From: Apodospora peruviana
Taxonomy: Eukaryota; Ascomycota; Sordariomycetes; Sordariales; Lasiosphaeriaceae
Direction of reading: 5' to 3'
DNA: 64,000 nucleotides
Assembly (NCBI GenBank): GCA_033439685.1
Contig: JAUEDM010000007.1
Coordinates: forward strand, 1,240,001 to 1,304,000
Below are positions 32,746 to 44,279 of this stretch, piece by piece (the stretch's first letter is position 1; the number at the start of each line of letters is the position of its first letter). A program made the position numbers and the translations under genes. The notes under the pieces are model-generated. The model had not been told where the DNA came from. It did no database searches and was given only the letters and a program-made list of their open reading frames with translations.

Positions 32746-33910
32746 CTATCCCATCCGCTCAAACAACCCCTCAACAGCACCCAGACTCTCCCACCCCAAC
32801 GCCTCAGCACCGCTCGCCAGCAGCGCCCACAGCTCCTCAGGCGAAGCACCACCATTCACGTCCGCGCCTCCGAGCCGCGGCCCGACCGCCATCGCGCCGA
32901 CCACAAACGCCACGGCGAGCGTGATCCACCCGGACGCATCGTCGGCAACCAGACTCCCAGGCGGCTGGCGGAACTCGACCGTGCCCCTTCCCGCGCCCTG
33001 CACCGAACTCGAGTTCGAACTCGGCAACATGCCGGTGAAATCCCACTTGTACACCTTTCCTCTCATGAAATCCTTTTTCTTCCCGTGAGCGCGGCCGTAC
33101 GCAGAATTGGCGGGAAACAGATTCATCGCTTCGACTATGTTGCGTACATTCCCAGTAATACCGTCGTCGGGGTCGATGACATGGTCAAGCGTTGCGAGAC
33201 ATTCCGCTAACCCTAACTGTTGCAGAGACGGGTTGGCACGGTTGCTTTGGCACCAGTAGGCGGCGGAACCGCGGCGCGAAGGTGGGACGAGGCGGTCTAG
33301 TGCTGGCTCGTAGTAGAGGGCTGCTTTGGCGAGGGCGGAGAGTTCGGCGGCCGAGAGAGGTGTTGGGGTTCCTGAGACGTGTACGTGGGTCGAGCAGTGT
33401 GATGAGGCTGCCAAAGTGAAGGAGGCGTGCAAGACGGAGAAGATGGTCTCCAGGTCGGACGACCAGTACGCGTAGACTGGGTATATGGGGGAGACCAGTT
33501 CTAGGCCCCCTTTATCTCGAATATCAATTAACAAATGAGTGGTTGGGTGGTTACCGTGGTAGGGAGAGATATGGGGAAATGGGGTTGGTTGTTGGGGTGA
33601 TCAGGGGGAAATAGGGGTATGACGGAAGGGTTGTTCCTTCAGACGTAAGTATAAAGCAGGTGAGAACAAAGAACTGACAGAGATTTTTGGCCGGCTGGCT
33701 GGGAATCGTAATCTCCTGTGTGATGGACCACTCGCGGTAGTTCTCGTGGGACTTGTCGTTGCCGTCGTTGATGTGGTTGGCGATGCCGGCCTTGAGCAGT
33801 CGCTTGCTCAGGTCTCTGGCCAGCGACTTCCAGTTGGGATGCGTCTTCTTGCGGCTACCCAGCAGCAGTTCGATCTCGACGCCGAACTGGAACGAGTTCT
33901 GGTCTGCCAT
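32746..33910 (-). CDS. Amidoligase-family protein (Amidoligase_2-like)
   Basis: Two exons, 33910-33679 and 33515-32746, 333 aa. The 163-nt intron runs from gtcagt to ttcgag and is chosen because it joins IPSQPAKNL to KGGLELVSPIYP in frame. The start carries the family hallmark FGVEIELLL at residues 9-17. A SITQEITI strand, GGLELVSPI and STHVHVSG (the conserved His-x-His) follow, then GTVEFRQPPGSL near the end, all typical of the COOH-NH2 ligase-like amidoligase superfamily related to glutamine synthetase and GCS. These enzymes are predicted to make amide bonds with ATP. Most are bacterial, and fungal members are widespread but uncharacterised. Catalytic function and substrate are inferences. 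The acceptor lacks a strong branch site, so the splice is moderately certain. Confidence 0.72.
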
Positions 33911-36693
33911 GCTTTTTGCTTCTCGCTGGTCAGGACTGTGAAGGTTGAAACTGAAACGGATGGAGATGACTCAATGGAGTGTCCTTGTGGAATCTTGTCA
34001 AAGTGGAGATCTGTCTCCGGCGTTCTGACAGCACGATCGAACAAAGCACACGAACGGAAAGACCAAGACATGTGTGTCACCAGGATATTTGAATTAGTGG
34101 TCATCATATATCATTTTATCTGAACCACCTGTCAATTTTCTCCGTGTCGTAGCTCCGATCTTGTTGCGATACCCGCTTTCAGAAAGGGAGGTCGGTATCT
34201 GTTTATCGAATTTGGCTTGTCTGATCCTATCGCGGACGGATACTGGCATGCTCGAGTTTGGTGGTATGGTATTGTACCATGTGATGGACTCCAATATCCA
34301 CTCAAGACATGGTCACCCGCCTCACAAGAGACGACCGACCTAAATGATTAGCGTGACGCGCGCGTGGCCTTTTTTTCTCCCACGATAGCATCCAGTTATT
34401 TATCTCTCCATTCCCATGACAACTGGTCCCCGTCACAGGAGTCCTCCAGCTACCATGGACTAGTAGTGCATCGAAGAATGGCCGGCGTGACGCTGACTGA
34501 GAAGACACCAGAATCCAAGCATCATCGTAGACTCATAGGCACTCGGTCCATCTTCAAGTGGTCGACTGGAATTTATGAAGTCGAACCCATTGGAAATTAG
34601 CAGCACCGCAGTGATACAAGAGTGACGTGATCGGACGCCCCCAGCGTCTCGCTTTGCCGTGGGGCATGAAGGGCAGACAAGCCCGGCCTTGCGAAGGTTA
34701 CTTGAAATAGATGCGTTCGTCGATGGGCGCGATGCCCGTCAGAACCGTCCGAGTTGGGAGACACTTGGTCCCGGCTAGGCTGAGAAGTTGTTGGTACCAG
34801 TGCTACTGGGCGTGTGGAGGTTTGATCCGGTCTGATATCGTGTGTGGAGTGTGTTAAAAGGAGCGAGCCACAAAACAACCCCCTGAAGGCGCTTATATCA
34901 CTCTTTTTTACTCTTTCATGTCCGTCTACCCCTGAGCATAAGCTTACCCCCTTCTTCTTCTTCCGTTTGGGTCGCAAGCCTTTCCGAACTCCTTGTGGTT
35001 GTCCCGACGAGCATCGTGTGTGTAACCGCTGTCGGGAGTTCTCCTCTTTCATCAGGCAATGCGGACTTCTGATACAGGTCATCTTCGGCCGCCTTCTAGT
35101 CAGGGTGTAGTGAGAACGTCGGGCACCCACCCTGGCGGGAAAGGGGGTATGGTGTGGTGGGACCAATCATGCAAGGCTGCGGGAAGAACACATAGGCGCG
35201 CCATGCACGGCGGTTGTCACAGAAAGAGCCTCAACGGTCGTCCTGTAGGGCCCACCTCCCAATCCGGAAGTAATGCAGTAACCGTTAGCGTGGGTCTCTT
35301 TTCATAGGTATGGGTGTGGCGCAAGATAGCATTCGGCGGGTGTTTTTGCCTGTGGTGAGGGTGTTGGATGGCGCCAGCCGTAATTGGACGAGTCGCGAGA
35401 GAGTCGTCTGTCCCTCCCGGCTTTCCTTGAAGGCTTAGGGGGGCGCAGTTTGCTTTTCTGAGATGGGTGTGTGTGGAGGGCTGCCCTAAGCGCCGAGGAA
35501 ACACAAAGTTTGTCAGGGATCGACGAGCTTAGCCTCGCGATCAGACCCTCGAAGGATGAGACGCCCAATATCGCCGCAACTAATACCAAGATACACCGGG
35601 GCCATGGGTCAGGGGGGTTGGTGGCACCACACAAGTACAGAGCTACCTCCCTCACGATAAGGTCCAGAAAGCCGGAGGCCGCCCGATCTTTGTAGCGTCA
35701 GGACCCAGACAGGTTTGGGATGATGAAACAGCCGCCTTTCCGGCGGGTTCCTTTTCTGATAGGCAGGGTGAGCTGCATGTCTTACCCCTTTGGGGTATCT
35801 TGACGGTTGCCCTTCGTCTCCTATATCAGGCATCTGTTAACATGTCTGTGAACGAGACGGGTCGAACTCAGGCCCCAAAGGACATAGGCGGTGTAAAGCA
35901 AGCTTCGGACTGGCGCTACATTCCGAGCAATATTATTTTTGCGAAATAATTAGCCATTGTCAGGTTTGTTCTTGTTCAGCATGATAGACATGAGAGAAGA
36001 CTGTTAGTCTAAGCCTCGAAGTTGGATGATACTCCCAACTTGGGGCAATCTATCAGTGATATAGATAACATGTCATTTTAAGACCAAAGCAGTTTGATAA
36101 CGTGGTTAGTATCTAAGGTAGTGCTGTGATTCCAAAACTGGCCTTCTCCTATCCACCAAGGTCGTGAAGAAAATTGTCTTCCGATACTGAACAAGTCATT
36201 TCATGTACTCCGTGACGCCTGTGTCAGTCGGGCCAGTCCATGCCCTGCCAACGGACACCTGTTCGGAGACAGCTAGCTATGCGACTACCATCCAAGAGAC
36301 TTAAAATCAAGAAAGTCAAGACAGTATATACACCTACCAAAGAAAGATGAACCGAACCACCCGAGAATCTGGCAAGGACAAAAAAAATCGAAGAAGAAAA
36401 CGGAAAGGAACATCCTGATCGACCATTAGCTCGAACAGACACCTACGGAAGCGAAGATGCTTTGGCGGCCCCGGTCGTAACCGGAGTCGCCGCTGCTGCA
36501 CTAAATGAACTTAATCCCAAGTTGTGATTCAGCTACTTCGCTGGGAGAGATGACAGGTATCAGGCCTTATATAGCCCGTGTGAGAGACTTTTCCCAAGAC
36601 CCAAGCTAACAACCTACGCTACCAATTTTGAGGCCCAACCATTGGATACATGATTCGTTTTGATCTCATACATCACCCCTCTCACCAGATCAT
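33911..36693. other. Gene-poor stretch of 2.8 kb
   Basis: No credible coding sequence. The middle part (34852-35842) is bounded by TGTTAA...TTAACA and might be a decayed long terminal repeat, but shows no target-site duplication or primer-binding site that I can recognise. The right part is AT-rich. An unusual short Arg/Lys-rich open frame (34597-35166, -) has no recognisable domain. Confidence 0.45.
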
Positions 36694-37625
36694 TTAGCTC
36701 TCCAGAGGAGCAACCGTCGGATCCCATGCACACGGCGCATACTCATCAGTGGTAAGCTCATCGACTTCCTCAGGCGTCAGCTCAAAGTCGTACACATCAG
36801 CATTCTCCTTAATCCGCGACGGCGTCACGCTCTTGGGCAGCGGAATAAAGCCCTTCTGCAGGCTCCAGCGGATGAGCACCTGGGCCTCGGTCTTGCCGTA
36901 CTTGGCCGCCAGCTTCTTGGGCACCGGCTCGCCGAATCTCTCCCCCCTAACAATCGGACAGTACGCCTCGACCGCGACGTCGCGCTTGGCGCACCACTCG
37001 GCGATGTCATTCCGCGGCAGCCAGGGATGGATCTCCCACTGGCCGAGGCTGAGCACGCCGCCTTTGCCCTTGCCGCCGCGCTCGGCCTCGAGCTCGGCGA
37101 TGTGCGTCTCGAGCTCGTCGAGGTGGTGCACGCCGTAGTTGCTGACGCCGATGCTGCGGATCTTGCCGTCCTCGACGGCCTCGACGAGGGCCTTCCAGGC
37201 GCCCTTGCGGGCCTGCGGTCCGCCGTAGGGGGCGTGGAGCAGCATCAGGTCGATGTAGTCGAGCCCGGACTCCTTGAGCGATTTGACGACCTGCGCCTTG
37301 GCGGACTCGTAGCCCAGGCCGCGGGGCGGGATCTTGGAGGTGAAGAAGATTTGGTCGCGCGGCAGCGATGAACCGCGGACGGCCTTGCCGCACTCGGCTT
37401 CATTGCGGTAGGCGGCTGCCGAGTCGATCTGGTTGCATGTCAGTTGATTGGTGTTTGTATTTCAGTCAAATGGTGGGAACATACGTGGCGGTATCCGGCC
37501 TGGAAAGAGTGGGCGACGGCCTCTTCGGCTTGGTTTGCAGGGGTCTGGTAGACGCCGAATCCCAGCTGCGGGATCTCGTAGCCGCTGGGCAGCTTGATCT
37601 TGGAGTTGATGGTGAGGGCAGCCAT
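36694..37625 (-). CDS. Aldo-keto reductase
   Basis: Two exons, 37625-37485 and 37428-36694, 291 aa. The intron (gtatgt, actgac branch, aaccag) is in phase 0 and joins FQAGYRH to IDSAAAYRNE. I chose the ATG at 37625 (aaaATGG context); an in-frame ATG at 37637 would add four residues. Catalytic tetrad candidates are Asp49 and Tyr54 in IDSAAAYRNE, the Lys in FTSKI and the His in MLLHAPYGG. The NADPH-binding end is LPKSVTPSRIKENADVYDFELT. The TIM-barrel enzyme reduces aldehydes or ketones with NADPH in the cytosol. Typical of fungal glycerol/xylose-reductase-like AKRs; substrate not known. Confidence 0.9.
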
Positions 37626-38395
37626 TTTTCTTGACATTGAGTGTTGTGTTAAGCAGCTGTTGTTTGCGTGCGTAGTTGTTGGTTTTGGCTGTTTAGTGTC
37701 TCTCAGTTGGAGATGACGTCTTCTTGGAGCGTGATGGGGTCGAGCCGAGTTCTTATCGCTACCTCCTCGGCTTTGATATCGGCGATAAGAAATGTGTAAC
37801 AGCAAATGAAGAAAATGCTTGGAAATCAACCCTTCTTTAGATACTCCGGTCTATTGCATTAAACCCGGAATTTGTAGTTGTAAAATACTACTTATATCCC
37901 TGTCGTCGTATTGAACTATTGTTGGTTGGGAAGCCGATAGTTACCCGGTTTCTGAAGCCGAGTAACTGATGATTGCGCGTCTACCCCCATGATTATTATC
38001 CTTAAAGAGTTAGGCCGTTTCGGCTATTATACAACAGTAGGAGGGTTTTAATATAGTTTACGACAGAACATGAACCAAGTTCACTATTGCTATCCTTGTT
38101 ATTAGTCGGGGTTACATCTTCTCTCGTTCCATGATGACAGGCAATGTTCTCGGAGGTCGAGCTATGCATCATCCGATGCAGATCAACAGGGGAGGTGCTG
38201 ACTGCTTGGTAAGTAGGTGCCCGAGATCCACGCCAACACAAAGGACACGGAAAATGCGCCTGCTCCAACTCCCACCGAAATTCAACCTTACGTCTTTGAT
38301 TCACTACTTCTTGAAACAGCCCAAATCCGAAGACTTTCTATTCCTAAAAGTCGCCCAATACCTGTATCCTTACGCGCCCAAGTCTGTGGCTCTGA
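37626..38395. other. Intergenic, no gene seen
   Basis: Promoter of the aldo-keto reductase gene and 3' region of the kinase-like gene. AT-rich in the middle. No RNA gene recognised. Confidence 0.5.
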
Positions 38396-40417
38396 TTAAA
38401 CTTCACCAGTCGAAGCACTCATCATTGCTGCTTCCTCTTGTTCCAACGCCTGCATCACGTCTTGGAGCAGTGGCCGAGATGTCATGCTTGCCAACAGACC
38501 ATGTGTACAGCCCTGTTTGCCTGTCTCCCGGACAGAGACCGTGTGCTGCTTACGAGCCAAGATGAATTGCTCTGCCTCGTGTAGCTCGTCTACCCACCAT
38601 GAGCATAAGGCATCCTGCGCTTCCCGTTCCGACTCATGTTGCTGTGGTGAGCAACTTCGGACCCCATCTTCTGATAGACATGCCGCCGCCCAAAGTCGCC
38701 CTTGCCGATAAACCAAGGGCGACATCTTACCCTGCCACTCTGGAGCGCCAGCGGTGCAGTCCCGGATTAACCGGCGTATTGGTTCTGGCGTAAGCACATA
38801 CCCGCTCTCGTCAAGTTGCTCGTCAAACACCGGAAAGAAAGGCTGTGAATGGTCGAGTTCGCAGGCCTCGCGCAAGACTTCAAAGTGCAAGCAGTGGTCG
38901 ACGGTGCTAACCTCCTCAAAGAGGTGCCACAGCAGCCGTCCAAGCATGTAGACCTGAGCACGGTCACGCTCTTCCGGTGACAAGGCCAGCCAAGGGGCCT
39001 CAAAGCCGTTTAAGGGTTCGCATTGATCCTCCCAGCACGCCAGGTACCCTTGTTTCCTTGCGGCTTTTGCGGGACGCCACGAAGGGAAATGTGTGCGCAT
39101 CAAGTCGGAGGCGCGAGCGCAGATGTCGTCCGGAACGCCGTGATCAGACCCGTTGGCCAGATTCTCGACATGCATGATATGGTGGACCTCGGGAGGCGTC
39201 CAGATGTAGCGGCCGGTGCGGTAGTCAAAGTCAATGAGCACAGGACTCAGAGTGGGAAATCCAGCCCTCCTGTTGCCTTCTTTATCACCATCTTCTATAC
39301 TACCCCATCGTGACTCTCGCATGAGAATATTCGTGTACTTGATGCCTGCGTAGAACGTCCCCTGAGCCTGAAGATGAAGGAGTGCAGATGTGATCTCGCG
39401 CGCCATGCGGAACTTGTCCGCCATGCTCAGCGTCGGCTGTGACCTCAAGCTCCCATCGTTAAGAAAGCGCCGGTTATGCCGGGACCGCATTAGCAGGTCC
39501 CTCAGTGTCCCATGGTGGAGATGTTGGAGCACAAACCCGCAAACGCCAGGTTTGGCCCCGAAACGCGACCGGGTCGTCACGATGGCCAAAGGCAAGGCAA
39601 TAATGTTTGGATGGGGCGCCATGGTGAGTAGCCGCCATAGCTCGTGGTACATGTAACGGAGGTCGTCCAGGACGGATTTGAAGACGAACAGATCCGTATC
39701 CAAGTCGACCGTCGTCCATTTTGGGATCCTTACGATACTGATAGCCTCGTGTGGCTGCGCGATGAGTTGCAGCTCGGAGAGGTCGATGATCTCAGGCCAT
39801 TGCACGGTTGGCGTGATCCAAGGCCGCGACCACATCTTTGCCAGCTCCGCTACCGACAGCCATTCGCACTCAGTTTCGTACCGGGGAACCAAAGACATCC
39901 TCATTGCGGTTTGGTCGGCACAAATAGTCTCCACTGCAATGTAGGAGCCAAATGGCAACTCTGTGTACGCTTGTCGAAAACTCGGGTCAGACCGTGCCCA
40001 GTGCTCCAGGCCGCGAAGTATATGCTGCGATAGAGGTACTCGCCATGACGCTCTAGTTGGGACTGTCATCAACTTGCTTGGCTCCAGGACTTGTCGTAGA
40101 CCCTGAGAAAGGTGGTAATCGTTCTCGTCTGAGAAGTAGATGTCGACCCGCTTAGGTGGTTTGTTGAGCGCAAAGCGTGGTGTGATGAAAAGCCGATGGC
40201 CATCCGTTTGGCAGCCATCCATGCGCCATATAGCGTCTTTGACCGGCGTCAAGCTGTCCGGGCGGTTTCGAGGGTTGAGCATGGAGTTCAACCAGCCAGG
40301 TTCCGTTTCCGAGGTGACCGAGAAACCAGTGGCCTGAGGAAGTGAGGGAGGTTCAACTGCGGCGAATGTGGTGATTGGATGCATGATGCTCTCCAGCAAT
40401 CCAATTCTAGGCTCCAT
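38396..40417 (-). CDS. Predicted pseudokinase (protein-kinase-like fold)
   Basis: Single exon, 673 aa. The C-terminal two-thirds has a kinase-like layout. LFVFKSVLDD may supply the ATP-site Lys and MYHELWRLLTMAPHPNIIALPLAIV the helix-C Glu; then comes the hinge region GFVLQHLHHGTLRDLLMR. The catalytic loop, normally HRDLKPxNI, reads YAGIKYTNILM at about residue 350, so the catalytic Asp is Gly and the HRD His is lost while Asn is kept. The metal-binding DFG equivalent is LIDFDYRTG, and WTPPEV resembles the APE segment. This suggests ATP binding without normal phosphotransfer (inference). The N-terminal ~200 residues have no recognised domain. Such kinase-like proteins are expanded in filamentous fungi; target unknown. 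Confidence 0.7.
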   Translation of the reverse strand: MEPRIGLLESIMHPITTFAAVEPPSLPQATGFSVTSETEPGWLNSMLNPRNRPDSLTPVKDAIWRMDGCQTDGHRLFITPRFALNKPPKRVDIYFSDENDYHLSQGLRQVLEPSKLMTVPTRASWRVPLSQHILRGLEHWARSDPSFRQAYTELPFGSYIAVETICADQTAMRMSLVPRYETECEWLSVAELAKMWSRPWITPTVQWPEIIDLSELQLIAQPHEAISIVRIPKWTTVDLDTDLFVFKSVLDDLRYMYHELWRLLTMAPHPNIIALPLAIVTTRSRFGAKPGVCGFVLQHLHHGTLRDLLMRSRHNRRFLNDGSLRSQPTLSMADKFRMAREITSALLHLQAQGTFYAGIKYTNILMRESRWGSIEDGDKEGNRRAGFPTLSPVLIDFDYRTGRYIWTPPEVHHIMHVENLANGSDHGVPDDICARASDLMRTHFPSWRPAKAARKQGYLACWEDQCEPLNGFEAPWLALSPEERDRAQVYMLGRLLWHLFEEVSTVDHCLHFEVLREACELDHSQPFFPVFDEQLDESGYVLTPEPIRRLIRDCTAGAPEWQGKMSPLVYRQGRLWAAACLSEDGVRSCSPQQHESEREAQDALCSWWVDELHEAEQFILARKQHTVSVRETGKQGCTHGLLASMTSRPLLQDVMQALEQEEAAMMSASTGEV

Positions 40418-41389
40418 TTTCGTTGTGTAACATTAACAGTGGAAATCAATGGTGGATAATGCGGTAAGTAAGCTGCTGGGACTGTTCAAGGGTGTCGAGG
40501 CGAAGGCCGAAGCTGATTTGGCAACAACGGTACTGGAAAGAAAGCTATTAACTGGTTGCACTGATCTAATAACTAATGGAGGTAGCCACGAATTTATATT
40601 CTTGACTGGCCTTTCATGGAATTTTTATATCCCTTATTTGCTATTTGGGTAGTTGATTGACAATCAGGCCAGAAGTCAAAGCCTGTGTTCGGACAACATG
40701 TACTTACATGTAGGCAACATCTGGGGCCACATCGGTTGTTCTACCTGTACTAGATCCACGTGTCGACTTGACTTACCTGTAATTACGTACACAAATCAGA
40801 TACCACACATGGTTGCCGTCCGGATTGCCACCCACTTCCCGTTGATGTTGACCGCCTTGGACTCAATGAGGCTCTGCTCACACACCAAGCGGGCTGCAGA
40901 CTGGTAGTTCAAAACAGGGTTTCAGACCGTGATCTTGCTGGAGCATTGTGGCTTGCTTACATATGATAATAACCCAATCCAGAGGCGTCTCAATAACACC
41001 CGAGCTGCAGTTCAATCATCACATTTGAAGAGGTTTGGCACAACCCCCCGCGCGATTTCTTATCACCTCGCCTTGCCACTTACCAGCGAGGCCTCATTGG
41101 TTATAACCCCACCTCTTGCTAGTTGAAGAGGGTGTGTTGTGGGCGGCACATATTGGAGAACAGGATGAGGCTCTGCTCTTACACCAGGTGGACGAGAACG
41201 CATTGCCGCACTTGTCGGAAAGGGGTTTTGTAACCCCCCAGGCAGGGAGACAGAAATCCCAGCTTCCTCCCCTGTTGACCAACTCCTGAAGTATATTCCA
41301 ATCGGTACTATATCAACACCCTCAATCACCATCTCTTCTTCCACCACTTCCTCAACACACAACCATCTTCAAGAGTACCTACCTTAGAG
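40418..41389. other. Intergenic, no gene seen
   Basis: Divergent promoters of the pseudokinase (-) and TauD-like (+) genes. A minus-strand TATAAAA is at about 40622-40628. Two short stretches share the word GAGGCTCTGCTC (near 40869 and 41166). No coding content seen. Confidence 0.5.
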
Positions 41390-42955
41390 ATGACGACCAC
41401 GGTGGCTTTCAGGCCAGATCCCAATGTCCACAATAGTACGGACCACACGCCAATGTCAACGCAAGATCCGCTCCAGCTCACATTAGAGGAAGCCGAGTGG
41501 CAGAATCCCGATCCTCGGCCGACCGAAGTCGACGTTGGCTCTTGGCCCACATGTCTGAGCTCACCTATGGCATGGACTGGTCAGGAGTTAAGGAACCCCT
41601 CTGCTTATACCTACTATCTCTCTCAGAACGACATGCTCGAGATTGACAACGGACTCAAACACTTCCAAGGTAATTAATTAGTTGGATATGTTCCAACAGT
41701 CCCCTTCTTTCTGTCAAAAGTAGCTGTTGACAACCTCACCGCACTCACGTAGACCTTGGTATCTGGGGCGGTGAAATCACCCAGCAGAACTTCCCTCTTC
41801 CAACCTTATCCAAGAAGCTAGCCGCACTTTCAAGGGAAGTGCATTTGGGCCGTGGTTTCGTCAACATCCGCGGCCTCGAGGTTGATCGATACTCCACCGA
41901 AGACACGAGCTTGGTGTACATTGGCATCTCCAAGTACATAGGGACCCAAGTTGGCAAGCAGGACGAGGGCCACGCATTAGGTGAGTCCGGTCTTTGTGAC
42001 AGCTACTTTTGGTGCCGATCCGCATTGCTGATCATAAGAACAAAGCACACATCCGCGCAGTGAACCAAATTGATGTTGTGGACGACGACCTTCGGCCATT
42101 CCGGGACTCCAACCAACCTCTAGTTTGTCAATTCTTTTCATATTTCATGAGTCTATTCGGCTGTCCAAGATCCCCTACGCTGAGACACCCATCACAGACA
42201 TACCATACCGATGGATACTGTCCCATCATCGGCATGCAAATGCGCAGTAAGGCCGCTGAGGGCGGCGAACATCTTCTTGCTTCGTCATGGCAAGTATACA
42301 ACGAGCTGGCCGCAACACGACCCGACATCATCCGTATCTTAGCAGCGCCGAACTGGCATTTTGACCCGTACGTTATTCCCACGTCTACGCCTTTGCCTCT
42401 CCTGTCTTTGGGCTTTTGCAATATAAACCAACCTGACTGACACACCCACATTTACTTAGGCGCGGAATGTACACCGAACCAGAGCCACGCGCTCTCTTCT
42501 TCTACGAAGGCGAGTCTGGTCCGGGAGCCGGTGACGGTAAGCTGATTGTCAACTTTGTCCGGTACCTCCTGCTCGGCCGCCCGCCGGGTGTGCCGAGGCT
42601 GGCATCCAGCCCCGACTGCACTCCAGAGCAAGTAGAAGCGCTGGACGCTGTTGAGGCGTTGGCGCGCAAGCACGGGCTGGCACTAGACCTCCGACCCGGA
42701 GACATTGCCTTCGTCAACAACTGGTCCATCATGCACTCCCGCACCGCGTTCCGTGACGGCGCCGATGACCGGAATCACACGCGGTACTGGGTGCGCATCT
42801 GGCTCAGGAACGAGTCCCCGGCCATGGAATGGCCCGTCCCGGCCCCCCTCCGCGGCGGACATGACGATATTTTCGATCGCGACCACATCCTGCACTGGAA
42901 CGTCACCCCGCAGCCCCGTCTCGCGTTCAAGATCTACCAGACGTTGACTCCTTGA
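41390..42955 (+). CDS. TauD/TfdA-like 2-oxoglutarate, Fe(II) dioxygenase
   Basis: Five exons: 41390-41669, 41753-41980, 42046-42122, 42198-42367 and 42460-42955, 416 aa. All introns are 60-95 nt with consistent phases (donors gtaatt, gtgagt, gtttgt, gtacgt). The iron-binding facial triad is His198 and Asp200 in TYHTDGYCP plus a distal His (about 357) in DRNHTRYWVRIWLR, where an Arg binds the 2-oxoglutarate carboxylate. GDIAFVNNWSIMHSRTAF and the start WTGQELRNPSAYTYYLS are typical of fungal TauD-family proteins. These oxidise taurine, sulfonates or small metabolites with O2 and 2-oxoglutarate; the exact substrate is unknown. Exon 3 is short (77 nt), which is why single frames look broken. Confidence 0.88.
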
Positions 42956-43193
42956 GAGTGTGGGAAGTGGGCTGCGAAGTTCAAGTTCGATACAAAGGAG
43001 GAAGAGGGTCTGATCATTGTACTCTTTGGTTTAGGTCATTCATATCTTTGTCTTTTCTTTCGCTCTTGTTGGATATCAAGATACGTTTCTGTAGCATCTC
43101 TCCACGATTATTCTTCTCTGCTTACAATGACATGCTGTTTATTGATGAGCAAAGTCCGCCCCGCACACTTTTTCAGTCTCCTCCAAAGACTCC
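42956..43193. other. Short convergent intergenic region
   Basis: 3' UTRs of the TauD-like (+) and WSC (-) genes. Nothing else seen. Confidence 0.5.
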
Positions 43194-43928
43194 TCATTTC
43201 CACTGATAAAGACTCAGCCGTTTATGCCCGCCACAGATCTCTGTCTTATTGCCAGAGCAAGGCATATCGCACTCGGCCGCGAACGCAGAAACGGTCGTGC
43301 TCGCCACCTGGTTCCCGCAGTAACACTCCTGGCCAAACTCGACGCCGAAGATCTTGAACCCCAAGCTGAGACAGAAATACCCGCACCGCAAAACACTCAT
43401 GTACACAGTCGACTTAGCCTCGTCGCCTGTCAAAGCTCTACCACTGCCGTCGGTGTCGGTCCAGCATCCGAGCGGCAAGACCTCGGTCACCGGCGGGTCT
43501 GCCGGTCGGTTCGGCGTGCTGTGCGGCGGGTTCTGCCCGATACCGTAAAGGCTCAGCCGCTTGGACCCGCCGCATGCTTGGCCGTTGGGGCCGTCGCCGC
43601 CGCAGGTCATGGTGCAGTCGGTCGGGAAGGACGGGAACGAGCCCTTGGCGAGCTGGTCGCCGTCGCCGCAGTAGCACTCGCCACCGAACTCGAGGCCGAA
43701 ATAAGCGTGCTGTGAGCAGAAGCGCGCGCAGTCCCGCAGGGTCATGTTGGCGTAGTTGATCCACGACGGGCCTGTCAGCGCGCGCGACTGGGTCCCTTCG
43801 GTGTAGCAGCCATAGTGGTAGTAGGAGGGCGGACTGTTAGAAGCGCTTGGTGGTGCTTGTAGTGAGTAGGGGTGCGCGGTGACCACGACGATGACGACTG
43901 TGAGGAGGATGGCGAAAATGGACTTCAT
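43194..43928 (-). CDS. Secreted protein with two WSC domains
   Basis: Single exon, 244 aa. An N-terminal signal peptide with hydrophobic core ILLTVVIVVV (cleavage probably after TAH) is followed by two Cys-rich WSC modules. The first runs from YHYGCYTEG through CARFCSQHAYFGLEFGGECYCG to ACGGSKRLSLYG. The second runs from LGCWTDTDGSGRAL through CGYFCLSLGFKIFGVEFGQECYCG to CGGHKRLSLY. WSC domains bind carbohydrate, and in fungi appear in wall-stress sensors, lectins and copper-radical-oxidase fusions. Here there is no transmembrane segment, GPI tail or catalytic domain, so it is probably a secreted wall-associated binding protein. The linker between modules is Pro-rich. It ends soon after the second module with YQWK. 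Confidence 0.9.
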   Translation of the reverse strand: MKSIFAILLTVVIVVVTAHPYSLQAPPSASNSPPSYYHYGCYTEGTQSRALTGPSWINYANMTLRDCARFCSQHAYFGLEFGGECYCGDGDQLAKGSFPSFPTDCTMTCGGDGPNGQACGGSKRLSLYGIGQNPPHSTPNRPADPPVTEVLPLGCWTDTDGSGRALTGDEAKSTVYMSVLRCGYFCLSLGFKIFGVEFGQECYCGNQVASTTVSAFAAECDMPCSGNKTEICGGHKRLSLYQWK

Positions 43929-44279
43929 GATGAGGGTTCAGGCTTTTTTGCCATATGGAATACGAAGAGTTAATACTTTGGTAACTAGACCGTAGCAGAT
44001 ACATGGCTCCAAGTAAAACGAGACAGGTGGAACCAGGGCACCGAGAATGACAGTATCAAGTGGAGGATAAAGAAGTCAATCTCATGTATTTACGTCTTAT
44101 TTCCCCTGGTCCGACGGACATCGATCTGGACCCTGGGGAATCCGTAGCACAGCTAGCAATGACCTACTTTCCAACTAGCAACTTGATGGTGCTGTGTCAA
44201 CTCTCATTTGCCCGTCATCGACGTCTTTGGCTCTTGTTCTGTGATGATGTAACCTCCCGTCGGGCCCCATACAGCATAT
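43929..44279. other. Intergenic, no gene seen
   Basis: Promoter of the WSC gene and 3' flank of the SDR pseudogene. No coding content. Confidence 0.5.

Noticed and set aside
34597..35166. 189-codon minus-strand frame with Arg/Lys clusters
   Set aside because: No recognisable domain, surrounded by gene-poor DNA and overlapped by equally open frames; more likely repeat or leader sequence.
35857..35875. GGGTCGAACTCAGGCCCC, B-box-like word
   Set aside because: No acceptor or anticodon arm can be folded around it, so no tRNA call was made.
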